64,000 nt of DNA from Allobosea sp. (GCA_024231975.1 JAAEQB010000078.1:248001-312000), one strand, 5' to 3'. Positions 26,457-38,842 are shown, counted from the stretch's first letter. The notes: a model not told the origin generated them from the sequence alone. Numbers and translations are program-made.

Positions 26457-27353
26457 ATGAACTGGATTTCCGAAGTCGTCCGTCCGCGCATCAAGACGCT
26501 GTTCAAGCGCGAGACGCCGGAGAATCTCTGGATCAAGTGCCCGGATTCCGGGCAGATGGTCTTCCACAAGGATGTCGAGGCCAATGGCTGGGTGATCCCC
26601 GGCTCCGACCACCATATGCGCGTCGCCGCCCAGGACCGCTTGCGGCTGACCTTCGACGAGGGCAAATGGATCGACGTCGCCCTGCCGGAGGCGGTGGCCG
26701 ATCCGCTGAAGTTCCGCGACGAGAAGCGCTACACCGACCGGATCAAAGACGCCCGCACCAAGACCGGTGCAACGGACTCGATCAAGGTCGGCTACGGCCG
26801 GGTCAAGGGCCTGCCGATGACAGTCGCCGTCCAGGACTTCCACTTCATGGCCGGCTCGCTCGGCATGGCCGCCGGCGAGGCCTTCATCAAGGCCGCCGAG
26901 ACGGCGCTGGAGAAGAAGACGCCTCTGGTCGTGTTCGCCTGCGGCGGTGGCATGCGCATGCAGGAAGGCATCCTGTCGCTGATGCAGATGCCGCGCACGA
27001 CTGTGGCCGTGCGGCGCCTGAAGGCGGCGAAGCTGCCCTATTTCGTGGTGCTCACCGATCCGACGACCGGCGGCATCACCGCGTCCTATGCGATGCTGGG
27101 CGATGTCCATATCGCCGAGCCGGGCGCGCTGATCGGCTTCGCCGGCCCGCGCGTGATCGAGCAGACGATCCGCGAGAAGCTGCCGGACGGCTTCCAGCGC
27201 GCCGAGTATCTCAAGGAACACGGCATGGTCGACATGGTCGTGCATCGCCACGATATTCCGGCGACGCTGGCGCGGCTCGGCCGTCTGCTGACCAAGCAGC
27301 CGCTCCCGGCCGTGAACGCACCGGAACCCGAGCCGCAGCCGGCCGCTGCCTGA
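26457..27353 (+). CDS. accD: Acetyl-CoA carboxylase carboxyltransferase beta subunit
   Basis: A 298-residue carboxyltransferase subunit for malonyl-CoA synthesis. The crotonase-like core is clear (VFACGGGMRMQEGILSLMQM, LTDPTTGGITASYAMLGDV, GFAGPRVIEQTI). The N-terminal zinc ribbon is degenerate: KCPDSGQ and VIPGSDHH keep only one of the four cysteines found in E. coli. I recall the same loss in rhizobial AccD, so this is probably lineage-normal. Confidence 0.95.
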   Translation: MNWISEVVRPRIKTLFKRETPENLWIKCPDSGQMVFHKDVEANGWVIPGSDHHMRVAAQDRLRLTFDEGKWIDVALPEAVADPLKFRDEKRYTDRIKDARTKTGATDSIKVGYGRVKGLPMTVAVQDFHFMAGSLGMAAGEAFIKAAETALEKKTPLVVFACGGGMRMQEGILSLMQMPRTTVAVRRLKAAKLPYFVVLTDPTTGGITASYAMLGDVHIAEPGALIGFAGPRVIEQTIREKLPDGFQRAEYLKEHGMVDMVVHRHDIPATLARLGRLLTKQPLPAVNAPEPEPQPAAA

Positions 27354-27388
27354 CCGCTTTCCACCCCGGCCGGGAGGCCGGTGTCCGC

Positions 27389-28711
27389 ATGAGCACATCC
27401 GACCTTTTGCTGGCGCGCTTCCTCGCGCTGCATCCCAAGCTGATCGACCTGTCGCTCGGGCGGATATTGCGCCTGCTGGAGCGCCTGGGCGATCCGCAGA
27501 AGAAGCTGCCGCCGGTGATCCATGTCGCCGGCACCAACGGCAAGGGCTCGACCATCGCCTTCATGCGGGCGATTCTCGAAGCCGCCGGCCTCTGTGTCCA
27601 TGTCTACACCTCGCCGCATCTGGTGCGCTTCCATGAGCGCATCCGGCTCGGCCGGCCGGGCGGCGGACGCTTCGTCGACGAGGCCGTCCTGGTCGAGGCG
27701 CTGGAGCGCTGCGAGAAGGCCAATGCCGGCGATTCCATCACCTTCTTCGAGATCACCACCTCGGCTGCGCTGCTGCTCTTCTCCGAGCACAAGGCCGATG
27801 TCGTGCTGCTCGAAGTCGGGCTCGGCGGGCGCTACGACACCACCAATGTGATCGACCACCCCGCCTGCACGGTGGTGACGCCGGTCTCGCTCGACCATTC
27901 CGAATATCTCGGCGACACCGTCACCAAGATCGCCGGCGAGAAGGCGGGTATCTTCAAGCGCGGCGCTCCGGCGGTGATCGCGCCGCAGGAGCCGGAGCCG
28001 ACCGCGGTGCTCGAAGCCGCGGCCGAGCGCGTCGGAGCCTCGAAGCTCCTGGTCGGCCTGCAGGACTTCAACGTCCATGAGGATGGCGGCCGGCTGGTCT
28101 ATGAGGACGGCGACGGCCTGCTCGACCTGCCGCTGCCGCGCCTCGCCGGACGCCACCAGCACATCAATGCCGGCACTGCGATCGCGGCCCTGCGCGCCGC
28201 TGGCTATGGCGGCCTGCCGGCCATCGCCTTCGAGCGCGGCATGACCGAAGCGGAATGGCCGGCCCGCTTGCAGCGGCTGGCACGTGGCAAGCTCGCCGAA
28301 CTCGCACCGGCTGGCGCCGAGCTCTGGCTCGACGGCGGCCACAATCCCGATGGCGGGCGCGTTCTCGCCCAGGCGATGGCCGATCTCGAGGAGAAGAACC
28401 CGGCGCCGCTGGTGATGATCGCCGGCCTGCTCGCCACCAAGGATGCGCGCGCCACGCTCGGCCATTTCAAGGGGCTGGCGCAGGTCCTCTTCGCCGTCTC
28501 CATGCAGAACCAGCTGGCGGCGCGCACGGCCGACGAGGTCGCGACCCTGGCGCGCGAGGCGGGTTTGAAGGCCGAGGTCGCCGGCTCGGTGGAGCAGGCG
28601 CTGCGCGAGATCGCGTCACGAAACTGGCCGGCGCCGCCGCGCATCCTGATCTGCGGCTCGCTCTACCTCGCCGGCGAGGTGCTGGCGGCCAACGGCACGC
28701 CGCCGGTTTGA
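27389..28711 (+). CDS. folC: Folylpolyglutamate synthase/dihydrofolate synthase
   Basis: A 440-residue Mur-ligase-fold enzyme. It has the P-loop HVAGTNGKGSTIAF near residue 48, YTSPHLVRFHERIR, TFFEITTSAALLLF, EVGLGGRYDTTNV, SLDHSEYLG and a C-terminal LWLDGGHNPDG. It adds glutamate to dihydropteroate and folates. The plus frame is open far upstream through accD; the start is placed at ATG 27389 after GGGAGG. Confidence 0.94.
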   Translation: MSTSDLLLARFLALHPKLIDLSLGRILRLLERLGDPQKKLPPVIHVAGTNGKGSTIAFMRAILEAAGLCVHVYTSPHLVRFHERIRLGRPGGGRFVDEAVLVEALERCEKANAGDSITFFEITTSAALLLFSEHKADVVLLEVGLGGRYDTTNVIDHPACTVVTPVSLDHSEYLGDTVTKIAGEKAGIFKRGAPAVIAPQEPEPTAVLEAAAERVGASKLLVGLQDFNVHEDGGRLVYEDGDGLLDLPLPRLAGRHQHINAGTAIAALRAAGYGGLPAIAFERGMTEAEWPARLQRLARGKLAELAPAGAELWLDGGHNPDGGRVLAQAMADLEEKNPAPLVMIAGLLATKDARATLGHFKGLAQVLFAVSMQNQLAARTADEVATLAREAGLKAEVAGSVEQALREIASRNWPAPPRILICGSLYLAGEVLAANGTPPV

Positions 28712-28736
28712 TCAATCGCTTGCTGCCAGGAGCGCC

Positions 28737-29150
28737 ATGCCGATCTCCGAATTGACGATGTTCGGTCTCATCCTGATCTGCGGCGCGCTCGGCGGCTGCG
28801 TGACCTCGGGCGAAAAGGGCGCTGACGGCATCGACCGCGCGGTCGCCGGCGAGCCGACCTTCATGCAGCAGACCTACATGACCATGGACAAGCGTTGCCG
28901 GCAGGTGAAGCGGCCGACCGCCGTGCTGACGCAGAAGCCGCAGCATGGCAGCGTCCGGATGCTGACTCGCAAGGCGGCGGCGGTCTATGGCCCGGGCGCT
29001 TACGAACATTGCGACGGCAAGGTCGGCAACGCGCTCGCCTTCGAATACACCTCAGCTCCCGATTATCGTGGCCGGGACGCTTTCGAAGTGCGCGTGCGCT
29101 ATTCCGATGGCGAGATCCGCCATGGCCGCTACCAGGTGGATGTCCGCTGA
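28737..29150 (+). CDS. Hypothetical lipoprotein
   Basis: A 137-residue protein with a lipoprotein signal: a hydrophobic stretch and the lipobox LGGC with Cys21. The mature part (CRQVKRPTAVLTQKPQHGSV, FEYTSAPDYRGRDAFEVRV) has a beta-rich pattern similar to Ig/cadherin-like 'processing of the YfaZ type' or PEP-like tails. I do not recognise a function. AGGAG precedes ATG 28737. Confidence 0.6.
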   Translation: MPISELTMFGLILICGALGGCVTSGEKGADGIDRAVAGEPTFMQQTYMTMDKRCRQVKRPTAVLTQKPQHGSVRMLTRKAAAVYGPGAYEHCDGKVGNALAFEYTSAPDYRGRDAFEVRVRYSDGEIRHGRYQVDVR

Positions 29151-29160
29151 GATCAGGCCC

Positions 29161-29991
29161 TTAGCGACGGCCGGTGAAGCCGATCGTCGCCAGGAAACCG
29201 TCGACCTTGCCCTGCCACTGGCCGATCGCGCGGATATAGCGATGCCCGTCCTCGCCGAAGGGCGGCGCCGCGACGAACTCAGCCCGGCCGCCGGCCTCCT
29301 GGAAGGCGCGATGCAGCCGGCCGGCGATCTCCGGGCCGAAGAAGCGGTCATTGCTGCTGTAGAGCCAGAGCTGCGGCACGCGTGAGCCGCTGCCATAGCG
29401 GCCGGCAGCCGCGACCAGCGCATCCGGCGAGCAGACTTCGCCAGCCTTCTGCGAGCCGCGGCCGCCCGCGAAATTGACGACGCCGAGCAGGCCAGGGACG
29501 GATTGCGAGGCGGCGGCGAGCGAGCCCCAGCCGCCAGCGGAGACGCCCATCAGCACGACGCTGCGCTGATCGGCATCCGGCCGGGCCAGCACCGCATCGA
29601 GCGCCGCGCGGATATCGCGGGCGCTGTTCAAACCGGCGCGATGGAACTCGGCCCGGTCGCAGGCGCCATAGCCCTCGGCCCAGGCGCCGCCCTCCGCGCC
29701 ATAGCCGCGCCGGATCGGCACAGCGACCATGACGCCGCGCGCGGTGAAATGGCGGGCGATCGCGGCGAGCGTGCCCTTGCCGAACTCCGCTCGCCCCGCC
29801 GCATCGCGCGGGCTGCCATGGGACAGCACCAGCACGGGGAAGGGACCGGATCCCGCCGGCCGATGCACGTAGACGGCGATCTGCCGGTCCTCGATCCGCG
29901 CCTGCAGCGCCTCGACCGTTTCAGCCGCCGCAGCAGCAGCGAACATGATGCCCAAGCCGGCCGAAGCCAGCGCTGCAACGATCCTGCGCAT
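29161..29991 (-). CDS. Exported alpha/beta hydrolase (dienelactone-hydrolase-like)
   Basis: A 276-residue protein with a signal peptide (MRRIVAALASAGLGIMFAAA). It has an alpha/beta-hydrolase core: LVLSHGSPRDAAG oxyanion region, nucleophile elbow MGVSAGGWGS and catalytic His in GEDGHRYIR. It is probably a periplasmic esterase or peptidase-like hydrolase; the substrate is unknown. ATG 29991 was chosen because it begins the signal peptide, although the frame is open to 30234. Confidence 0.75.
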   Translation of the reverse strand: MRRIVAALASAGLGIMFAAAAAAETVEALQARIEDRQIAVYVHRPAGSGPFPVLVLSHGSPRDAAGRAEFGKGTLAAIARHFTARGVMVAVPIRRGYGAEGGAWAEGYGACDRAEFHRAGLNSARDIRAALDAVLARPDADQRSVVLMGVSAGGWGSLAAASQSVPGLLGVVNFAGGRGSQKAGEVCSPDALVAAAGRYGSGSRVPQLWLYSSNDRFFGPEIAGRLHRAFQEAGGRAEFVAAPPFGEDGHRYIRAIGQWQGKVDGFLATIGFTGRR

Positions 29992-30099
29992 GATCAGCTC
30001 CCCAGCCGCGGCGTCTCCAATGGATTGCAGCTTCCGCGGGTGACGACAAGAACACTCCTCGGCATGGCCTTGCTCGACCAGCACCGCTAAGCTCGTGCC

Positions 30100-30945
30100 A
30101 TGACGACAGCAGCATTCAGCAAGGGCGGTCCGGCGGTCTCGCGGATCGGCCAGGGCACCTGGAACATCGAGCGCGCGCCGCGCAATGAGGCCATCGCGGC
30201 GCTGCGGCGCGGGCTCGACCTCGGCCTCTCCCATATCGACACCGCCGAGATGTATGCCGATGGCCGCGCCGAGGAGATCACCGGCGAGGCGCTCGCCGGG
30301 CGACGCGATGAGGTCTTCCTAGTCTCGAAGGTGCTGCCGCACAACGCCTCGAAAGCCGGCACGCGCAGGGCCTGCGAGCAGTCGCTGCGCCGGCTCAAGA
30401 CGGACCGGCTCGACTGCTACCTGCTGCACTGGCGTGGCTCTTATCCACTGGCGGAGACTTTCGCCGCGTTCGAGGAGCTCAAGGCCGAGGGCAAGATCCT
30501 GTCCTGGGGCGTCAGCAATTTCGACGTCGCCGATCTCGACGAGGCGCTGCGCGTCGCCGGTCCGGGCAGAATCGCCTGCAACCAAGTGCTCTACCATCTG
30601 CGCGAGCGGGCGATCGAACACGCCGTGATCCCCTGGTGCGAGCGCAATGGCGTCGCGGTCACCGCCTACAGCCCGTTCGGGCAGGATGATTTTCCGGAGG
30701 GAGGCTCGGCGCAAGGCAAGGTGCTGGCTGAGATCGCCGCCGCGCATGGCGCGAGCCCGCGCCAGGTCGCGCTCGCCTTCCTGGCGCGCAATTCCAGCGT
30801 CTTCGCGATCCCGAAGGCCTCGAAAGCAAGCCATGCGCAGGACAACGCCGGCGCGCTCGCGCTCGAACTCAATGCCGAGGACATCGCCCGGCTCGACGGT
30901 GCCTTCCCGCGCGGTCCGAAACCGCGCGGGCTGCCGATGCTATAA
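30100..30945 (+). CDS. Aldo/keto reductase
   Basis: A 281-residue AKR. The catalytic tetrad is visible in DTAEMYADG (Asp, Tyr), LVSKVLP (Lys) and YLLHWRG (His). The C-terminus carries IPKASKASHAQDN for NADP binding. The substrate is unknown; the sequence resembles 2,5-diketogluconate reductase-like AKRs. Confidence 0.87.
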   Translation: MTTAAFSKGGPAVSRIGQGTWNIERAPRNEAIAALRRGLDLGLSHIDTAEMYADGRAEEITGEALAGRRDEVFLVSKVLPHNASKAGTRRACEQSLRRLKTDRLDCYLLHWRGSYPLAETFAAFEELKAEGKILSWGVSNFDVADLDEALRVAGPGRIACNQVLYHLRERAIEHAVIPWCERNGVAVTAYSPFGQDDFPEGGSAQGKVLAEIAAAHGASPRQVALAFLARNSSVFAIPKASKASHAQDNAGALALELNAEDIARLDGAFPRGPKPRGLPML

Positions 30946-30956
30946 TTGCTTTCGGC

Positions 30957-31694
30957 TTACTTCTCGATTCGCCAGACCGTGCGCAACGCGGCGCTGACGG
31001 TGACCTCGCCCGGTTCGACCGACATCGGCGCGCCGGCGGCGGCCATGCGATAGGCCCTGACGTCGCCCATCGGGCGCACCGGCGGCTCGGCCTCCGCCTC
31101 GACGATCGAGACGAGTTCGCCGACCTTGACGCCGAGACGCTTGGCATAGATCTCGGCGCGTCCGCGCGCCGCTTCCGCCGCCTTGTCGCGGGCCTGGTCC
31201 TTGGCCCTGCCTTCGTCGGCGAGGCCGAAGCTGATCCCGGACATGTCGTTGGCGCCGGCGGCGACCAGCGCATCGATCAGCGGGCCGGCCTTGGCGATGT
31301 CGCGCACGATCACGGTGATGCCGGTACGGGCCTCATAGCCATCGATCTTCGGCGCACGCGGCTGCGGCGAGGACGAGGAAGAAGGCTGCGTCATCCGCGG
31401 CGTCAACGCGATCTGCGAGGTCGAGAGATCACCCTGGGCGACGCCGGCGGCCTTCACGGCTTCGACCAGCTTGGCCAGCGCCGGGGTGTTCTTCGCCAGC
31501 GCCTCAGCGGCAGTCTTGCCCTCGCTGACCACGCCGGCATGAACGGTGGCGAGATCGGGCCTCACCCGGACTTCGCCGGTGGTCTGGATCACGATGCCTT
31601 CCGCCGGCGCCAGCGGTCCCGCCGTCTGGGCGTGCACGGGAGCGGAAAACGCCGCGAGCGCGGCGATGAGCAGGGCCTTCTTGGTCTTCGACAT
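30957..31694 (-). CDS. SIMPL domain (DUF541) periplasmic protein
   Basis: A 245-residue protein with a signal peptide (KKALLIAALAAFSAPVHAQT) followed by a SIMPL/DUF541 domain (IVIQTTGEVRVRPDLATVHAGV, ISFGLADEGRAKDQARDKA, AEIYAKRLGVKVGELVSI). Family members such as oxidative-stress defence protein YggE are periplasmic with unclear biochemical roles. Confidence 0.85.
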   Translation of the reverse strand: MSKTKKALLIAALAAFSAPVHAQTAGPLAPAEGIVIQTTGEVRVRPDLATVHAGVVSEGKTAAEALAKNTPALAKLVEAVKAAGVAQGDLSTSQIALTPRMTQPSSSSSPQPRAPKIDGYEARTGITVIVRDIAKAGPLIDALVAAGANDMSGISFGLADEGRAKDQARDKAAEAARGRAEIYAKRLGVKVGELVSIVEAEAEPPVRPMGDVRAYRMAAAGAPMSVEPGEVTVSAALRTVWRIEK

Positions 31695-31789
31695 GATCGT
31701 CCTTCGCTGGGAATAGTCCGCAGAAGCGAGTGCTGCTTCCGCGGCGCGACCATGCGCAACCTATTGGGGCAGTATCACGACGCTACGCG

Positions 31790-33003
<1,214 letters not shown>

Positions 33004-33007
<4 letters not shown>

Positions 33008-33687
33008 GCCTGGCCTGCCTTCTTCAAATCTTCTACCGCCGCGCGGGCGGCCCCGACGAATTCCGCGATCTTCCTGGCATCCTTGATGCCGGGCGCGCTT
33101 TCGACCCCCGAGGAGACGTCGACGCCCTCCGGCCTCGCGATGCGGATAGCGTCCGCGACATTCGCCGGATCGAGCCCGCCCGATAGCATGAAGCGGAAAG
33201 CCGGGTCGAGGCCGGCCAGCAGGCTCCAGTCGAAGGGCCTGCCGTGCCCGCCTGGATAGGCTGCGTCCTTGGGCGGCTTGGCGTCGAGCAGGATACGGTC
33301 GGCGATGCCGCGATAGAGCGCGACCTGGTCGAGATCGGCGGCGGTGGCGACGCCGAGCGCCTTCATCACCGGCAGGCCGGTCGCCGCTTTGATCGCGGCG
33401 ACCTGCTCCGGTGTCTCCTTGCCATGCAGTTGCATCCAGTCGGGCCGCACGATCCGCGCCAGCTCGACCGCCTGCTCCGGCGCGTAGTCGACGACCAGTG
33501 CGACGATCTCTGTCCGGCCGCGCGCCTGGGCTGCGAGTTCGGCAGCGCGCTCTGGCGTGACATAGCGCGGGCTCTTCGGATGGAAATTGAGGCCGATCAT
33601 CTCGGCGCCGGCGCTAAGCGCCGCCTCCAGCGTCTCCGGAGTGGAGAGGCCGCAGATCTTGATGGGGAAGGCGTCGTCGCGGGTCAT
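33004..33687 (-). CDS. trpF: Phosphoribosylanthranilate isomerase
   Basis: A 227-residue TIM barrel: KICGLSTPE at the N-terminus with the catalytic Cys, GLNFHPKSPRYV, LHGKETPEQV, LLDAKPP and LSGGLDPANV. It catalyses the Amadori rearrangement of phosphoribosylanthranilate. It is the first gene of the trpFB pair. Confidence 0.95.
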
Positions 33688-33776
33688 GCGCGGGCTCTAG
33701 CACATAGCCTCCTCCGCCGCACTCGTGACATGATGCCGGCCGAAACCGGGAGTGCGGGGGCGAAAGCGGGCGACGA

Positions 33777-35069
33777 ATGGGGCGGCGTTTCTTTGCAGGG
33801 CTGGCAGCGTTCCTGCTCATGGCCGGCCTCGTCGCGCTCGGCGTCTATCTGTGGAGCCAGCCACGGACGCTGAAGCTCGCGGTTGGCCCGCTCGGCTCCG
33901 ACGATGCCCGGCTCGCCGCAGCTCTGGTCCAAGGGCTCAGCCGCGAGAAGAAGCCGGTGCGCCTGCGCCTCGTCCTGACCGAGGGCTCGGCCGAGAGCGC
34001 CAGGAAGATCGATGCCGGCAAGGTCGATCTCGCCATCGTCCGCCCCGACATCGCCCTGCCGGCGAAGGCCGACACGGCGCTGATCACCCGGCGCTCCTTC
34101 CCCTTCTTCATCGGCTCCAAGGATCTGGGCACCGACCGCATTTCCGGGCTGCGCGGCAAGCGCATCGGCGTGGTGCGCGCGCCATCAGGCAATCTCGACC
34201 TGCTGAAGCTGGTGCTTTCGCAATACGAGGTGAAGCCGGAGGAGGTGACGATCGTCCCGCTCGGACCGGAGGACATCGCGGCCGCCATCGCCGAGGGCCA
34301 TATCGACGTGCTCTTCGCGGTCAATGCGCTGAACGCCCGCGTCGTCACCGAGGCGGGCTCGCGGCTGCACCGGGCTTTCGGCGAGCATCCGACCATCATC
34401 CCGATCCGCGAAGCCGACGCGCTGGCGGCCCGCAACCACGCGATCGAGAGCGGCGAGATCGTCCGTGGCGCGCTCGGCGGCGATCCGCCGGTGCCCGCCG
34501 AGAACCTGCCGAGCATCTCGATCACCTCGCGCCTGATGGCAGCGCAATCGCTTGACGATGCCAGGGTCGGCGAGCTCGTCAGTGCGATCCTGTCACTGCG
34601 GGTCACGCTCGCCACCGACCTGCCGGCGATCCAGGGGCTGGAGACGCCCGAGACCGATAAGGATGCGCCGCTCGCGGTGCATTCTGGCGCTGCTGCCTTC
34701 ATCGATGGCGAGCAGGAGAGCTTCTTCGAGCGCTATGGCGACTGGTTCTATCTCGGCGTGATGGCGCTCTCGCTGCTCGGCTCCGGCGCCGCCGGCCTGC
34801 TCGGCGTCGAGAGCGCGACGCGGCGCAGGCGGGCAATGGGCGACCTCAATCGCCTCGTCGTGCTGCTCGGCGCGATGCGGAGCGCTGCGGACGAGCCCGA
34901 GCTGGCAGCGATGGAGCGCGAGGCCGACACCATCCTCGCCGAGGTGCTGGCGAATTATGCGCGCGGCGACATCGATTCCGGTGGGATCGGCGCCTATCGC
35001 TTCGCCATGGACCAGCTCGGCCGCGCCGCCACAGAGCGCCGGATCGTCCTGGCGGAAGAAGCCGAATGA
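33777..35069 (+). CDS. TAXI family solute-binding protein, membrane-anchored
   Basis: A 430-residue protein with an N-terminal helix (about residues 7-28) and a TAXI-type (TRAP-associated extracytoplasmic immunogenic) solute-binding domain (LAVGPLGSDDARLAAALVQ, VDLAIVRPDIA, LRGKRIGVVRAPSGN). A second helix lies near residues 325-345, followed by a charged tail. No TRAP permease gene is adjacent, so it may act as an anchored sensor or binding protein instead of a transporter subunit. It overlaps the next gene by 4 bp. Confidence 0.75.
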   Translation: MGRRFFAGLAAFLLMAGLVALGVYLWSQPRTLKLAVGPLGSDDARLAAALVQGLSREKKPVRLRLVLTEGSAESARKIDAGKVDLAIVRPDIALPAKADTALITRRSFPFFIGSKDLGTDRISGLRGKRIGVVRAPSGNLDLLKLVLSQYEVKPEEVTIVPLGPEDIAAAIAEGHIDVLFAVNALNARVVTEAGSRLHRAFGEHPTIIPIREADALAARNHAIESGEIVRGALGGDPPVPAENLPSISITSRLMAAQSLDDARVGELVSAILSLRVTLATDLPAIQGLETPETDKDAPLAVHSGAAAFIDGEQESFFERYGDWFYLGVMALSLLGSGAAGLLGVESATRRRRAMGDLNRLVVLLGAMRSAADEPELAAMEREADTILAEVLANYARGDIDSGGIGAYRFAMDQLGRAATERRIVLAEEAE

Positions 35070-35476
35070 TCAGCTTTATTCCTGCCGCAAAGGCGGGGCA
35101 TGCGGATGGCGCGGCCGCTTCGACAGCTTCGAGACCCCTCATGACCTCCGCCTTCGCCTCGCTCGCCCTCGGGACGCTGCTGGCCCTTTCCGCCACCGCC
35201 CCACTCCAGGCCCAGGCTCCCGAGAACTGGCCGCAGGTGAAATGCGAGCGCTGGCGCAGCGCCTATGACGAGGCGCTGAAGCGCTTCGGCAGGAAGGGGC
35301 TGGGGCCGGAATTCCTGTCCGGCAACGAGGCTTTCATCGCCTCCGGCTGCCAGAACCCACCCGATGTCTGCCCGCGCAGCGCCGAGGAACTCAACTTCGC
35401 CAATGTCATGGTGATGGCGGGCATGAATGCCGGGGTGTCCTCGACCTTCATGCCCTATGCCTGCCGGAAGTCGTAA
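35066..35476 (+). CDS. Hypothetical exported protein
   Basis: A 136-residue protein coupled by an ATGA overlap to the TAXI gene. The internal Met26 (ATG 35141) begins a much better signal peptide (MTSAFASLALGTLLALSA, then AQA), so the real start may be 35141. The mature part is about 85 residues with four cysteines in likely disulfides (KCERW, SGCQNPPDVCPRS, YACRKS). I do not recognise the family. Confidence 0.6.
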   Translation: MISFIPAAKAGHADGAAASTASRPLMTSAFASLALGTLLALSATAPLQAQAPENWPQVKCERWRSAYDEALKRFGRKGLGPEFLSGNEAFIASGCQNPPDVCPRSAEELNFANVMVMAGMNAGVSSTFMPYACRKS

Positions 35477-35482
35477 ACGGCG

Positions 35483-36388
35483 CTAGAGCAGGGACATGTG
35501 CAGGCCGGTCCCCGCGACGACGCCGTCGGCGACCGCGAGCGCGACGCTGTGCCGGGCCGTTGCGGCATCGCCCGCTGCATAGACACCGGAGACGCTGGTC
35601 TGCTTCATGCCGTCGACGCGCAATAGCGGGCCGAACGGGCCATCGTCGAAGGCGCAGCCGAGTTCCTCCGCCAGCGGACTCGCCGGGCAGATGCCGGCAG
35701 CGACGAACAGCGCCTTGACCGGCGCCAGCCGGCCGTCGGCGAGGCGCAAGCCCGCCATCGCCGTCCCATCGCCTTCAGCCGCAATGATCCCTGCGCGCTC
35801 GACCGTGACGCCCCGCCGCGCCAGCAGAGCGCTCGCCTCGGCATCGGGCTCGGGCTCGCCATTGAGGAACAGCGTGACCTCGCCCCAATCGGCGACGAGC
35901 GCCGCCTTCAGGGCCGAGAATGAGCCGCTCGCCAGCACGCCGAGCTTGCCGCCGCCGAGCTCGTAGCCGTCGCAATAGGGACAATGCAGGACGCTCTTGC
36001 CCCAGCGCTCCCTCAGGCCGGGGATCGCTGGCAACTCATCGCGCACGCCGGTCGCAAGCAGCAGGCGGCGCGCTCGGTGCTGGTCGCCGTGAGTATCGGC
36101 GACACTGAAACCACCCCCTTCGGCTTTCGCCTCGCTCGCCCGCGCATCCCGCCAGGCGACGGTCGGATAGGCGAGAAGCTGAGCCTTCGCCTCGGCGACG
36201 ATCGCCGCCGGCTCGCGCCCGTCCTGCCCGAGAAAACCGTGGGAATGGCTGGAGAAGCGGTTACGTCGCTGGCCTTCGTCGATCACCAGGATGCTGCGGC
36301 GCGCCCGGGCCAGTTGCAGGCCGGCTGAGAGGCCGGCGAAGCTGCCGCCGACGATGATGGCGTCATAGGGCTTTGTCGTGCTTGGCAT
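35483..36388 (-). CDS. Thioredoxin-reductase-like FAD/NAD(P) oxidoreductase
   Basis: A 301-residue two-domain flavoprotein: FAD motif IIVGGSFAGLSAGLQLA, redox pair CPYCDGYE near residue 136, a degenerate NADPH site, and a C-terminal YAAGDAA. The CxxC points to thioredoxin-reductase-like disulfide chemistry, although the partner is unknown. Its start lies inside the 3' end of the Rrf2 gene (26-bp overlap on the same strand), so regulator and enzyme form one operon. Confidence 0.83.
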   Translation of the reverse strand: MPSTTKPYDAIIVGGSFAGLSAGLQLARARRSILVIDEGQRRNRFSSHSHGFLGQDGREPAAIVAEAKAQLLAYPTVAWRDARASEAKAEGGGFSVADTHGDQHRARRLLLATGVRDELPAIPGLRERWGKSVLHCPYCDGYELGGGKLGVLASGSFSALKAALVADWGEVTLFLNGEPEPDAEASALLARRGVTVERAGIIAAEGDGTAMAGLRLADGRLAPVKALFVAAGICPASPLAEELGCAFDDGPFGPLLRVDGMKQTSVSGVYAAGDAATARHSVALAVADGVVAGTGLHMSLL

Positions 36389-36824
36389 GGGCTAGTCTCC
36401 GTTCGTCGAAGCGGCGGCTGAAATCCGTCGCGAGATCGGACAGCCGCACCCGGTCGAAATGGCCGGCGAGCAGTGCTTCAGCCTCGGCGAAGGCCTCGCC
36501 GAGGGCCGCGTTCACCGCCTGCTCGACCAGGCATTGCGGGTTCTCGCTGCGGTGGCCGAGCGCGATCAGCGCGGGCTCGCCGAGCGCGCGGTGGACGTCG
36601 CCGAGCGTGATCGCGTCGAGCGCGCGCGCCAGCGTCCAGCCGCCGCCATGGCCTTTTTCGGAGCGCACCAGCCCGGTTTCCCTGAGACCCGCCATGGTAC
36701 GGCGGATCACGACCGGATTGGTGCCGAGGCAGGCGGCGAGCTCCTCCGAGGTCATGGCTGAGCCGCGATCGGCCATGTGCAGCAGCACATGCAGAGTGGC
36801 TGAGAGGCGGCTGTCCTGCTTCAT
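36363..36824 (-). CDS. Rrf2 family transcriptional regulator
   Basis: A 153-residue Rrf2-type winged helix: LSATLHVLLHMADRG, MTSEELAACLGTNPVVIRRTMAGLRETGLV, GHGGGWTLARALDAITLGDV. It has a single cysteine (NPQCLVEQ), not the three-Cys cluster site of IscR, so it probably senses something else. ATG 36824 sits inside a palindrome (36822-36844), which suggests tight autorepression. Confidence 0.83.
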   Translation of the reverse strand: MKQDSRLSATLHVLLHMADRGSAMTSEELAACLGTNPVVIRRTMAGLRETGLVRSEKGHGGGWTLARALDAITLGDVHRALGEPALIALGHRSENPQCLVEQAVNAALGEAFAEAEALLAGHFDRVRLSDLATDFSRRFDERRLAHAKHDKAL

Positions 36825-36844
36825 GTAACTTTTAATGTTACATG
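36822..36844. promoter_or_regulatory. Palindrome over the Rrf2 start codon
   Basis: CATGTAAC (36822-36829) and GTTACATG (36837-36844) form perfect 8-bp arms around a 7-bp AT-rich spacer. The left arm contains the regulator's own start codon. It is a good candidate Rrf2 autoregulatory operator. Confidence 0.65.
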
Positions 36845-37018
36845 ATGAAACGCCTGTCAAGCGCTCCACGCAGATGGGCCACTGCCCGGTTTCGGTTGCC
36901 CAAACGGCGTCAAGCGTTTATGTGCAGCGCAACGAATTCCAGATTCACGCAACGCACAGGCTGCGCCGGCCGGGTTTTCCCTGCCGGCTCGCGGTCTTGA
37001 ACGAAGGCCGCTTCCCGC

Positions 37019-38842
<1,824 letters not shown>

